From Polynucleobacter sp. UK-Kesae-W10 (GTDB taxonomy: Bacteria > Pseudomonadota > Gammaproteobacteria > Burkholderiales > Burkholderiaceae), in contig NZ_JACVQB010000001.1 in assembly GCF_018881575.1 (NCBI RefSeq), forward strand, positions 1,040,986 to 1,104,985: DNA of 64,000 nucleotides. The letters run 5' to 3'. How positions within the stretch are numbered: the first letter of the stretch is position 1; the number at the start of each line of letters is the position of its first letter. Positions 9,725 through 18,169 of this stretch are shown one piece after another. The notes beneath the pieces are model-generated. The model saw only the letters and a list, made by a program, of their open reading frames with translations. It made no database searches and was not told where the DNA came from. Made by a program: the position numbers and the translations under genes.

Positions 9725-11629
9725 ATGTCGGGATCCCATCATTTCCATTCCAAATCAGCAAAGCCTCAGAGTCAATCTGGGGTAGATCCTTCTCTGCATG
9801 CCCATAAAAAAGGCGATGCTAAACATTCGCACAGCAAAGAAGTCTCCAATCAAAATTTACTGCTGATTGCTTTGGTATTAACTCTGGGATTTTCTGGGGT
9901 TGAAGGCGCGGCAGCGTATTTTGCAAATTCCTTAGCGTTGATTTCGGATGCAGGGCATATGGTGACCGATGCTGCAGCGCTAGGCTTGGCTTTATTAGCG
10001 CAAATTATTTCTCGCCGTCCGCCATCGCCAAAACATTCATTTGGATTTGGTAGGGCGGAAGCACTCGCTGCATTTGTAAACAGTATCGTGATGCTCGCGC
10101 TTGTTGTCTGGATTGTGATTGAGGCGGTAAGCCGTTTCTATGATCCACATAAAGTAGATGGTTTGACCGTTACGGTTGTCGCTGCTATTGGTTTGCTGAT
10201 GAATATCGTGGTGGCTTGGGTTCTGTCACGCGACAAAAAGAGCGTGAATACTCGCGCAGCTTTGGTTCATGTCATGGGCGATCTATTGGGATCAGTTGCT
10301 GCCCTCGTGGCCGGTCTGGTGATTCAGCTGACAGGCTGGATGCCTATCGATGCCATTCTCTCTATCTTGGTATCCCTACTCATCCTGAAATCCACCATTT
10401 CGATTCTGCATGAGTCTTATCACTTCCTCATGGAGGGTGTGCCACTGCATATTGACTATCTAGAGGTGGGAAAAGATCTTAAGGCGGTGCCTGGCGTTCT
10501 TGCGGTTCATGACTTGCATGTGTGGGAGATGACGCCTAGCTTTCCGGCTTTGATTGGTCATATTGAGATTGCCAACATTCAAGAGTGGCCAGCCATCATG
10601 CAGAGAATCAATCAAATGTTGCTGGATAAGCATGGAATTGATCACGTGACCTTGCAGCCAGAAGAGGTGCGCAATGTGATCGATTGCATCGAAGATGCAC
10701 ATGAACATGAACATGAGCACGATCATGCCACCCATGAAGTGCGCAACACAGCACAGGCTAACCATGTATTTCATGATGGGGCTACTTTTTATGTGAAATG
10801 CTCGAGCGGTGAATCTGAGCATCGCATGGCTTATCACGCATGGGGTGATCCCAATAACTCAAAAGTTTTGCTTTGTGTTCATGGCCTTACTCGCCGTGGT
10901 AGTGATTTCAAAACACTTGCGCAAGCCATGTGCAAAGACTATTACGTGGTGTGTCCTGATGTTGTTGGTAGGGGCGATTCGGATCGCTTAGCGAACCCCA
11001 TGCAATATGCTGTACCTCAATACGTCTCTGATATTGCTACTCTCATTACACAACTGGGTGTTTCTCAGGTTGATTGGGTGGGAACATCTATGGGTGGCTT
11101 AATTGGCATGGTGTATGCAGCAATGCCGAATTCTCCAATTCGCAGAATGCTGATTAATGATGTTGGCCCCAGGATTGAACCGGAAGCATTAAAGCGTTTA
11201 GGTTCTTACGTAGGTCAGCCATTTGTATTTCAGAATCGTGCTGATGCGCTTGAGCGCCTTAATCAAATTTGCGCCACCTTTGGTGAACATACACCAGAAG
11301 AGTGGGAAATTTATAACGGACCCATGTTGGTACAGCGTGATGGTAAGTGGATCATGCACTATGACCCAAATATCGCTGTGCCATTTGCTTCAGTCAATCC
11401 GATAATGGCTAAGGCTGGTGAGATGGCGATGTGGCATGCATTTAAGCAAATCCATATTCCGATGTTGATTGTGCGCGGTGGAGATTCCGATCTTCTGTCA
11501 GCGGCAACCGTTGCAGAAATGTGCAAAGTCAATCCTTATGCCCGCAGCATTGAAATTCCAAATGTGGGTCATGCACCTGCATTTGTAAAGCCAGAGCAAA
11601 TTGCTTTAGTCAAAGAATTCTTCGGGTAA
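9725..11629 (+). CDS. CDF metal transporter fused to an alpha/beta hydrolase
   Basis: One 634-codon frame with no internal stop. Residues 1-40 are His-rich. Residues 43-235 form a six-segment cation diffusion facilitator with the paired metal sites His78-x3-Asp82 (DAGHMVTD) and His182-x3-Asp186 (HVMGD); 240-315 is the usual cytoplasmic domain. A His/Glu/Asp-rich linker (326-337) leads to a complete alpha/beta hydrolase: oxyanion HGLTR at 386, nucleophile elbow GTSMG with Ser455, acid region RGGDSD, and catalytic His in NVGHAP. CDF proteins of this type are normally about 300 aa, so the second enzyme is an added module. Zn export is inferred for the transporter; the hydrolase substrate is unknown. 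relA starts 9 bases downstream. Confidence 0.88.
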   Translation: MSGSHHFHSKSAKPQSQSGVDPSLHAHKKGDAKHSHSKEVSNQNLLLIALVLTLGFSGVEGAAAYFANSLALISDAGHMVTDAAALGLALLAQIISRRPPSPKHSFGFGRAEALAAFVNSIVMLALVVWIVIEAVSRFYDPHKVDGLTVTVVAAIGLLMNIVVAWVLSRDKKSVNTRAALVHVMGDLLGSVAALVAGLVIQLTGWMPIDAILSILVSLLILKSTISILHESYHFLMEGVPLHIDYLEVGKDLKAVPGVLAVHDLHVWEMTPSFPALIGHIEIANIQEWPAIMQRINQMLLDKHGIDHVTLQPEEVRNVIDCIEDAHEHEHEHDHATHEVRNTAQANHVFHDGATFYVKCSSGESEHRMAYHAWGDPNNSKVLLCVHGLTRRGSDFKTLAQAMCKDYYVVCPDVVGRGDSDRLANPMQYAVPQYVSDIATLITQLGVSQVDWVGTSMGGLIGMVYAAMPNSPIRRMLINDVGPRIEPEALKRLGSYVGQPFVFQNRADALERLNQICATFGEHTPEEWEIYNGPMLVQRDGKWIMHYDPNIAVPFASVNPIMAKAGEMAMWHAFKQIHIPMLIVRGGDSDLLSAATVAEMCKVNPYARSIEIPNVGHAPAFVKPEQIALVKEFFG

Positions 11630-11638
11630 TCTTTGCCT

Positions 11639-13660
11639 ATGGCAAATACGCCTCAAACTGAAAAGTCAGCTGTATTCCAAGATGCTTGGTTCGGCGAGCC
11701 TGCCGAATCGCATGCTTTAGGTGTTAGCCGTATCCTGGAGTCGCTCAATTTGGATGAGGCCACCTTGGTAGCGGCCAATCACATTGCTCGAACCCATGGC
11801 AAAGAAGCGCTTACCAAAATGATTGGTGAGGAATCGGCCAAACTCTTGATCGGTTATCGAGGTCTGCGCCAAGCGCAAGCAAAGTTGGTGCGCGATGATG
11901 GCGGTCTGAGCGTTTCTGGTCAGGAAGAGATGTTACGCAAAATGCTCTTAGCATTTGGCGATGATTTACGGGTAGTGCTGATTTATCTAGCGTCGCGTTT
12001 GCAGACGCTGCGCTGGATAACGCAGGAAAAAATCGAGATGCCGGCTGCATGGGCGCAAGAGATTCTCAATATTGATGCCTCATTAGCTAACCGCCTCGGA
12101 ATTTGGCAGATGAAATGGGAGATGGAAGATTTAGCCTTTCGTGCTTTATCGCCAGAGACCTATCGAGATATTGCCAAGATGCTCGATGCAAAACGGATTG
12201 AGCGCCAAGAATTTATTGAACAGGTGGTACAGCAGCTACAAGCAGAACTCAAGGCGGCCCAAATTGATGGGGAGGTATTGGGAAGGCCGAAGCATATTTA
12301 CAGTATCTGGAAAAAAATGCAAGGCAAGTCTTTAGACTTTGCCAATCTGTATGACGTGAGGGCGTTTCGAGTATTGGTTGAGGATGTTAAAGCTTGCTAT
12401 GCTGTATTAGGGATTGTGCATAACGTTTGGCAGCCCGTTCCACGCGAGTTCGATGACTACATAGCACGACCTAAACCCAACGGTTATCAATCACTACATA
12501 CTGTTGTGATGAATGAAGATGGTACTGCCTTTGAAATTCAGGTACGTACACATCAGATGCACCAACAAGCTGAGTTTGGTTTGGCGGCTCACTGGCGTTA
12601 CAAAGAGGGTGCTTATATCGGTATGGCGACGCCGCCAAAATCCAATAAACCCAGCATTGCCCACCAGCAAGGCACTCACAGCGCTGAGGTTGCTTATGAG
12701 CGACAAATTGCCTGGGCTCGGCAGCTCATCTCTTGGAAGGAAGATGCATGGGATCAACTCAAGCATCACGAGATCGACGACCATATTTATGTTTTAACTC
12801 CTCTGGGCAAAGTGATTTCCTTGGAGAAGGGCTCAACACCAATTGATTTTGCCTATGCCGTGCATACCAATCTTGGACATCGTTGTCGTGGCGCACGGGT
12901 GGATGGTGCGATGGTGCCTTTAGAGACCGCCTTGCAAAATGGGCAAACTGTAGAGGTGATTGCCGTAAAGCATGGTGGCCCATCGCGCGATTGGATTAGT
13001 CCCGATAAACACTATGTGCGCTCTCAACGTGCACGCCAAAGAGTGCGGGCTTGGTTCAACGCTTTGGATGATGATGAGACCGGTCAGGGCGCTAAAACGA
13101 TAGAGGCCAAATCTGACCCCCAGGCTGAAGTTAAAACTACGCCAGCAACACCAGAGATTGTTCTGCGCAATAGCAGTCGTAAATCAGGTCAGGGAGGTGA
13201 CGTCTTAGTGGTGGGCGTTGATTCTTTGTTGACCCAGTTGGCGCGTTGCTGCCGGCCAGTGCCGCCAGATGCGATTGCAGGATTTGTGACGCAAGGGCGG
13301 GGTGTGTCCATTCATCGGCGGTCCTGCAAGACCTTTCGAGGTCTTTTAGAGAGGGCACCCGAGCGGGTGATACAGACTGCTTGGACCTCATCGGCTGCTA
13401 GCCCTGCAGAAAGCGCTGAGCAAAAGCGGGTGTTTCCAGCCGATTTGGTGGTTTCTGGGCTAGACCGCCCGGAGCTAATGCGAGAGTTATTTGAAATCCT
13501 GACCCGACAGGGCGTGCATGTCATTGATTTACGTAAATCTGCCAAAAAGGGGCTAGCGCAGATCCTTTTAACGGTTGAGGTAAAGGATTCTGAAGTCTTG
13601 CGCCTTGTCCAAAATAGCCTAGAAGAGGTCAAAGGGGTCACCCAAGTGCGTCGCCGGTGA
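11639..13660 (+). CDS. relA: (p)ppGpp synthetase RelA, hydrolase-dead
   Basis: A long RSH protein of about 673 aa that makes (p)ppGpp on amino-acid-starved ribosomes. The N-terminal hydrolase-like region lacks the HD-x3-ED metal motif and reads LIYLASRLQTLR where active enzymes have the Asp-Arg pair, so it should not hydrolyse. The synthetase domain has YDVRAFRVLVED and RPKPNGYQSLHT, then EIQVRTHQMH and AHWRYKE; the TGS domain starts DHIYVLTPLGKV. The zinc-finger-like RCCRPVPPDAI and a C-terminal ACT domain follow. The start is the ATG at 11639, just after the fusion gene's stop. Confidence 0.92.
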   Translation: MANTPQTEKSAVFQDAWFGEPAESHALGVSRILESLNLDEATLVAANHIARTHGKEALTKMIGEESAKLLIGYRGLRQAQAKLVRDDGGLSVSGQEEMLRKMLLAFGDDLRVVLIYLASRLQTLRWITQEKIEMPAAWAQEILNIDASLANRLGIWQMKWEMEDLAFRALSPETYRDIAKMLDAKRIERQEFIEQVVQQLQAELKAAQIDGEVLGRPKHIYSIWKKMQGKSLDFANLYDVRAFRVLVEDVKACYAVLGIVHNVWQPVPREFDDYIARPKPNGYQSLHTVVMNEDGTAFEIQVRTHQMHQQAEFGLAAHWRYKEGAYIGMATPPKSNKPSIAHQQGTHSAEVAYERQIAWARQLISWKEDAWDQLKHHEIDDHIYVLTPLGKVISLEKGSTPIDFAYAVHTNLGHRCRGARVDGAMVPLETALQNGQTVEVIAVKHGGPSRDWISPDKHYVRSQRARQRVRAWFNALDDDETGQGAKTIEAKSDPQAEVKTTPATPEIVLRNSSRKSGQGGDVLVVGVDSLLTQLARCCRPVPPDAIAGFVTQGRGVSIHRRSCKTFRGLLERAPERVIQTAWTSSAASPAESAEQKRVFPADLVVSGLDRPELMRELFEILTRQGVHVIDLRKSAKKGLAQILLTVEVKDSEVLRLVQNSLEEVKGVTQVRRR

Positions 13661-13678
13661 TAAACTCTATGGCTGTAT

Positions 13679-13755
13679 AGGCTCGTAGCTCAGCTGGTTA
13701 GAGCACCACCTTGACATGGTGGGGGTCGTTGGTTCGAGTCCAATCGAGCCTACCA
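13679..13755 (+). tRNA. tRNA-Val (GAC)
   Basis: A full cloverleaf of 77 nt with acceptor AGGCTCG pairing CGAGCCT, D arm GCTC...GAGC, anticodon stem CCACC/GGTGG around loop TTGACAT (anticodon GAC), T arm with GGTTCGAGTCC, and genomically encoded CCA. Confidence 0.97.
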
Positions 13756-13774
13756 ACGAATAATGACCCAAGAT

Positions 13775-13809
13775 GCGCGGTTGGCCACAAGCTACCGCGC
13801 TTTCTTTTT
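13775..13809 (+). terminator. Intrinsic terminator after tRNA-Val
   Basis: GCGCGGT (13775-13781) pairs with ACCGCGC (13794-13800) and is followed by TTTCTTTTT, so tRNA-Val and perhaps relA end here before thrS. Confidence 0.75.
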
Positions 13810-13855
13810 AGGTCGATGAAGTCAAACTGAATTTCAGTCAATAGATGGAGTTGTT

Positions 13856-15778
13856 ATGCCTGTAGTTACTCTGCCCGATGGTTCAAAACGCGAGTTTGAG
13901 GCTCCCGTTCGCGTAGCGGATGTTGCCCAAAGCATCGGCAGTGGACTTGCTAAAGCTGCCTTAGGCGGCATCGTAGACGGCAAGATGGTTGATACCAGTT
14001 TTGTTATCGATAAAGATAGTCAATTAGCCATCATCACTGATAAAAGTCCTGAAGCACTAGAAATCGTGCGCCATTCCACTGCGCATTTATTGGCATACGC
14101 TGTTAAAGAATTATTCCCAGAAGCACAAGTCACTATTGGTCCAGTAGTAGAGAATGGTTTTTACTATGACTTCTCGTACCACCGTCCATTTACTCCAGAT
14201 GATTTAGTCGCTCTCGAAAAGAAGATGACTGAGCTCGCTAAAAAAGATGAGCCAGTAGTACGTAGTGTTTTGCCACGTGATGAAGCGGTGAAGTTCTTTA
14301 AAGACCAGGGCGAGCATTACAAAGCAGAAATTATTGCGAGCATTCCGCAGGGTGAGGATGTTTCACTCTATGCCGAAGGTAAGTTCACTGATTTATGCCG
14401 CGGCCCACACGTACCTTCCACTGGCAAGCTCAAGGTCTTTAAGCTGATGAAGCTGGCAGGCGCCTACTGGCGTGGCGATAGCAAGAATGAGATGTTGCAG
14501 CGTATTTACGGAACTGCTTGGTTGCGTAAAGAAGATCAAGACGCTTATCTGCATATGCTGGAAGAGTCTGAGAAGCGTGATCATCGCCGTCTTGGTAAAC
14601 AACTCGATTTATTTCATTTTCAAGAAGAAGCGCCCGGTTTAATTTTCTGGCATCCAAAAGGCTGGTCGATTTGGCAAGAAGTAGAGCAATACATGCGTCG
14701 CGTCTATCAGCAAGAGGGTTATCAAGAAGTGAAAGCCCCGCAGATTTTGGATCGTGCATTGTGGGAAAAGTCCGGCCACTGGGAAAACTACAAAGAAAAC
14801 ATGTTCACGACTGAGTCAGAAAATCGGGCTTATGCATTGAAGCCGATGAACTGTCCTGGTCACGTTCAAATTTATAACTCAGGTTTACATAGCTATCGCG
14901 AGTTGCCATTGCGTTTTGGCGAGTTTGGGCAGTGTCACCGCAATGAGCCATCTGGTGCATTGCATGGTTTGATGCGTGTGCGTGGTTTTACGCAAGACGA
15001 TGGCCATATTTTCTGCACTGAAGATCAGATTCAATCTGAGGTGGCTGACTTTGATAAAGCGGTGCGTGCTGTTTATCAAGACTTTGGCTTTACTGAGGTT
15101 GCCGTTAAATTGGCTCTGCGCCCTGCTAAGCGTGTTGGCGACGATGCGATTTGGGATAAAGCTGAGGAAGCGCTCCGAGGCGCCCTCAAGGCTTCTGGCC
15201 AGCTATGGGAAGAATTGCCGGGGGAGGGAGCGTTTTACGGTCCCAAGATCGAATATCACCTCAAAGATTCCATTGGCCGTACTTGGCAGTGCGGCACGAT
15301 TCAGGTCGATTTCTCCATGCCGGCCCGTTTAGGTGCTGAATATGTGGCTGAAGACAATAGTCGTAAGACTCCAGTCATGCTCCACAGGGCAATTGTGGGC
15401 TCTTTAGAGCGTTTTATCGGCATTTTGATCGAAAATCACGCTGGAAATATGCCTGTTTGGCTTGCTCCGACCCAGGCCGTTGTTCTCAATATCTCCGGAA
15501 ATTCTGCTGCATATGCACAACAAGTGCAGCAAATGCTGAAAAAACAAGGGTTTAGAGTCGAAGCGGATTTGCGGAACGAGAAAATTACGTATAAAATACG
15601 CGAGCACGCATTACAGAAGATCCCGTTTTTGCTAGTTGTAGGGGATAAGGAATCAGAAAGTAATACGGTGGCCGTTCGTGCCCGTGGCGGAGTGGATCTG
15701 GGTGTTATGCCTATTGATGCCTTCGTTGCCCGACTCCAGCAGGATATATCCCAGAAAGTCGGACCCGAGCCTAGCTAG
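13856..15778 (+). CDS. thrS: Threonyl-tRNA synthetase
   Basis: A class II synthetase of 640 aa. In order: N-terminal TGS domain, the editing (TGS-associated SAD) domain with [13 protein letters not shown], catalytic core with motif 2 [15 protein letters not shown] and MNCPGHV supplying the zinc Cys, the [13 protein letters not shown] region, and a C-terminal anticodon-binding domain. It heads the classical thrS-infC-rpmI-rplT-pheST-ihfA cluster. Confidence 0.98.
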   Translation: MPVVTLPDGSKREFEAPVRVADVAQSIGSGLAKAALGGIVDGKMVDTSFVIDKDSQLAIITDKSPEALEIVRHSTAHLLAYAVKELFPEAQVTIGPVVENGFYYDFSYHRPFTPDDLVALEKKMTELAKKDEPVVRSVLPRDEAVKFFKDQGEHYKAEIIASIPQGEDVSLYAEGKFTDLCRGPHVPSTGKLKVFKLMKLAGAYWRGDSKNEMLQRIYGTAWLRKEDQDAYLHMLEESEKRDHRRLGKQLDLFHFQEEAPGLIFWHPKGWSIWQEVEQYMRRVYQQEGYQEVKAPQILDRALWEKSGHWENYKENMFTTESENRAYALKPMNCPGHVQIYNSGLHSYRELPLRFGEFGQCHRNEPSGALHGLMRVRGFTQDDGHIFCTEDQIQSEVADFDKAVRAVYQDFGFTEVAVKLALRPAKRVGDDAIWDKAEEALRGALKASGQLWEELPGEGAFYGPKIEYHLKDSIGRTWQCGTIQVDFSMPARLGAEYVAEDNSRKTPVMLHRAIVGSLERFIGILIENHAGNMPVWLAPTQAVVLNISGNSAAYAQQVQQMLKKQGFRVEADLRNEKITYKIREHALQKIPFLLVVGDKESESNTVAVRARGGVDLGVMPIDAFVARLQQDISQKVGPEPS

Positions 15779-15820
15779 GGTTAGAACGGTTTTTATTGTT
15801 TTTTTAAAGGAATTAAGAAG

Positions 15821-16345
15821 ATCGCTACTGAAAAATTGCAACGCATTAACCGGGAAATTACTGCTCCTGAAGTGCGTTTGATTGGAATCGATGGAGAGCC
15901 CATCGGTGTAGTTAAGTTGAGTGAAGCCTTGGCTGCAGCAGAAGAGAAAGATACCGATCTGGTTGAAATTGCTCCAACAGCTGTTCCACCTGTAGTCCGC
16001 ATCATGGACTTCGGCAAATTCAAATACCAAGAAGCCAAGCGGATGCATGAAGCAAAGCTGAAGCAAAAAGTTATCCAGGTGAAGGAAGTGAAATTCCGCC
16101 CCGGTACTGATGATGGTGACTATGGTGTCAAGCTACGCAATCTAATCCGCTTTTTGGAAGATGGCGATAAGACAAAGATTACGTTGCGGTTTCGGGGTCG
16201 TGAAATGGCCCACCAAGAAATCGGAGCAAGGATGTTGGAGCGTTTGAAGTTGGACCTGCAAGAGTATGGCCAAGTTGAACAGTTTCCAAAAATGGAAGGC
16301 CGCCAGATGGTGATGGTATTGGCCCCCATTCGTAAGGCTAAGTAA
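15821..16345 (+). CDS. infC: Translation initiation factor IF-3, rare ATC start
   Basis: It binds the 30S subunit and checks start codon and initiator tRNA. Sequence reads [18 protein letters not shown] after the start, then the C-terminal domain with [20 protein letters not shown] and [13 protein letters not shown]. No ATG or GTG precedes the conserved N-terminus. The ATC at 15821 has the SD AAAGGA (15806-15811) nine bases upstream and gives 174 aa. An ATT at 15812 abuts the SD and is too close, and the TTG at 15836 would cut off conserved residues. A non-canonical start is how IF-3 limits its own synthesis in other bacteria. Confidence 0.9.
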   Translation: MATEKLQRINREITAPEVRLIGIDGEPIGVVKLSEALAAAEEKDTDLVEIAPTAVPPVVRIMDFGKFKYQEAKRMHEAKLKQKVIQVKEVKFRPGTDDGDYGVKLRNLIRFLEDGDKTKITLRFRGREMAHQEIGARMLERLKLDLQEYGQVEQFPKMEGRQMVMVLAPIRKAK

Positions 16346-16484
16346 CTAGGTAATACCTGGTTCTTATGTAGGGAGGCGCCTGAGGTAATAACTAAGGGTG
16401 CTGGCAGTTTGAAGTGCTTCTGGGTACAGGAAGAGTAACCGTCGGTTACCACCTATGTTGCACAAGTAGAAGAAGGGGTGCTTT
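16346..16484 (+). promoter_or_regulatory. infC-rpmI intergenic leader with hairpin
   Basis: A 139-base gap within an otherwise tight operon. It contains a perfect hairpin GTAACC-GTC-GGTTAC (16435-16449) about 35 bases before rpmI. In E. coli this interval takes part in L20 autoregulation of rpmI-rplT; a comparable role here is inference. Confidence 0.4.
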
Positions 16485-16682
16485 ATGCCCAAGATGAAGA
16501 GCAAGAGTAGCGCTAAGAAGCGCTTCACGGTTCGCGCAGGCGGAACGATCAAACGAGGTCAGGCTTTCAAACGCCACATCCTCACCAAGAAGACCACAAA
16601 GAACAAGCGTCATTTGCGTGGTTCCACTGAAGTTGCGAAATCTGATGTTAAGTCAATTCGCTCCATGCTTCCATACGCTTAA
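16485..16682 (+). CDS. rpmI: 50S ribosomal protein L35
   Basis: A 65-aa basic protein beginning [14 protein letters not shown] and containing [18 protein letters not shown], unmistakable L35. It lies 25 bases before rplT. Confidence 0.98.
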   Translation: MPKMKSKSSAKKRFTVRAGGTIKRGQAFKRHILTKKTTKNKRHLRGSTEVAKSDVKSIRSMLPYA

Positions 16683-16707
16683 CCTCAGACTAGATTAGGA
16701 GAACTAA

Positions 16708-17073
16708 ATGCCAAGAGTCAAACGTGGGGTTACAGCAAGAGCCCGTCATAAGAAAATTACCGATGCCGCAACAGGTTACCGCGGTCGTCGTAAGAACGTA
16801 TTCCGTATTGCTAAGCAAGCGGTTATGCGTGCTGGTCAATATGCATACCGTGACCGTCGCAATAAGAAACGTGTATTCCGCGCTTTGTGGATTGCTCGTA
16901 TCAATGCGGCAGTACGTGAGCACAACATGACCTATAGCGTATTCATGAATGGTATGAAGAAAGCTGCGATCGAACTCGACCGCAAAGTGCTTTCTGATAT
17001 GGCCATTGCTGACAAAGCGGCTTTTGCTGCTTTGGTTACTCGGATCAAATCCGTAGTAAACGCTGCAGCTTAA
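16708..17073 (+). CDS. rplT: 50S ribosomal protein L20
   Basis: A 121-aa rRNA-binding protein beginning [17 protein letters not shown], with [16 protein letters not shown] and a helical C-terminal half containing [16 protein letters not shown]20 is an early assembly protein and the translational repressor of its own operon in enterics. Confidence 0.98.
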   Translation: MPRVKRGVTARARHKKITDAATGYRGRRKNVFRIAKQAVMRAGQYAYRDRRNKKRVFRALWIARINAAVREHNMTYSVFMNGMKKAAIELDRKVLSDMAIADKAAFAALVTRIKSVVNAAA

Positions 17074-17102
17074 TTCTTAGTTTCTTTACAAACTAAGCTG
17101 CA

Positions 17103-18149
17103 ATGGTTTCTCTCGACCAAATTGTCGAGGATGCCAAACGTGATTTCTCTGGAGCTGCCGATTCGGCGGCTCTTGAGGACGCGAAAGCCAGGTATCTCGG
17201 TAAATCAGGTGTTCTCACTGAGCGTTTAAAAGCGCTTGGTGGAATGTCGCCTGAAGAGCGCAAGAGTGCTGGCGCCCAAATTAATCAAATCAAAACCCAA
17301 GTTGAAGCTGCATTACAAGAGCGTCGCCAAGCTTTGGCTGATGCTGTATTGCTACAGCGCTTAGCTGCCGAATCCATTGATGTGTCCTTACCTGGGCGCG
17401 GTCAAGCGGTTGGCAGTTTGCATCCCGTGATGCGCACTTGGGAGCGCGTTGAGGAAATCTTCCGCTCCATTGGTTTTGATGTGGCTGATGGCCCTGAAAT
17501 TGAAACCGATTGGTTTAACTTTACGGCCCTCAATAGCCCAGAAAATCATCCTGCACGTTCGATGCAGGATACGTTTTATGTTGATGGCAAAGATGCCCAC
17601 GGCAAGCCTTTGTTATTGCGCACCCACACCAGTCCGATTCAGGTGCGTTACGCCAGTGAGCATGTTAAAAAATATGCCCATGCAGAGGTGATGCCACCAA
17701 TTAAGGTCATTGCACCCGGTAGAACCTATCGTGTGGATAGTGATGCAACCCATTCACCCATGTTCCATCAGGTCGAAGGTTTGTGGATCGCTGAAAGTGT
17801 TTCATTTGCGGACCTCAAAGGCGTCTACACCGACTTCTTGAGAACCTTCTTTGAAACCAATGAATTGCAAGTACGTTTCCGTCCTTCTTATTTCCCGTTT
17901 ACTGAGCCTTCTGCTGAGATTGATATGGCTTTTGGAAGCGGTAAGTTGGCCGGTCGTTGGTTGGAGATTTCCGGCGCAGGACAGGTTCACCCGAATGTAT
18001 TGCGCAATATGGGGATTGATCCCGAGCGCTACACCGGATTCGCATTTGGATCTGGCTTAGAGCGCTTAACGATGTTGCGTTATGGCGTTGATGACCTACG
18101 CCTTTTCTTTGAAAACGATTTACGTTTCTTAGCGCAATTTCCCGCTTAA
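17103..18149 (+). CDS. pheS: Phenylalanyl-tRNA synthetase alpha subunit
   Basis: The catalytic subunit (348 aa) of the (alpha-beta)2 enzyme. The N-terminal coiled-coil arm is followed by the class II core: [19 protein letters not shown], the DTFYV / [12 protein letters not shown] motif 2 region, and [18 protein letters not shown] motif 3 near the end. It is adjacent to pheT, as expected. Confidence 0.98.
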   Translation: MVSLDQIVEDAKRDFSGAADSAALEDAKARYLGKSGVLTERLKALGGMSPEERKSAGAQINQIKTQVEAALQERRQALADAVLLQRLAAESIDVSLPGRGQAVGSLHPVMRTWERVEEIFRSIGFDVADGPEIETDWFNFTALNSPENHPARSMQDTFYVDGKDAHGKPLLLRTHTSPIQVRYASEHVKKYAHAEVMPPIKVIAPGRTYRVDSDATHSPMFHQVEGLWIAESVSFADLKGVYTDFLRTFFETNELQVRFRPSYFPFTEPSAEIDMAFGSGKLAGRWLEISGAGQVHPNVLRNMGIDPERYTGFAFGSGLERLTMLRYGVDDLRLFFENDLRFLAQFPA

Positions 18150-18169
18150 GAAAATAACAATAGAACGCT

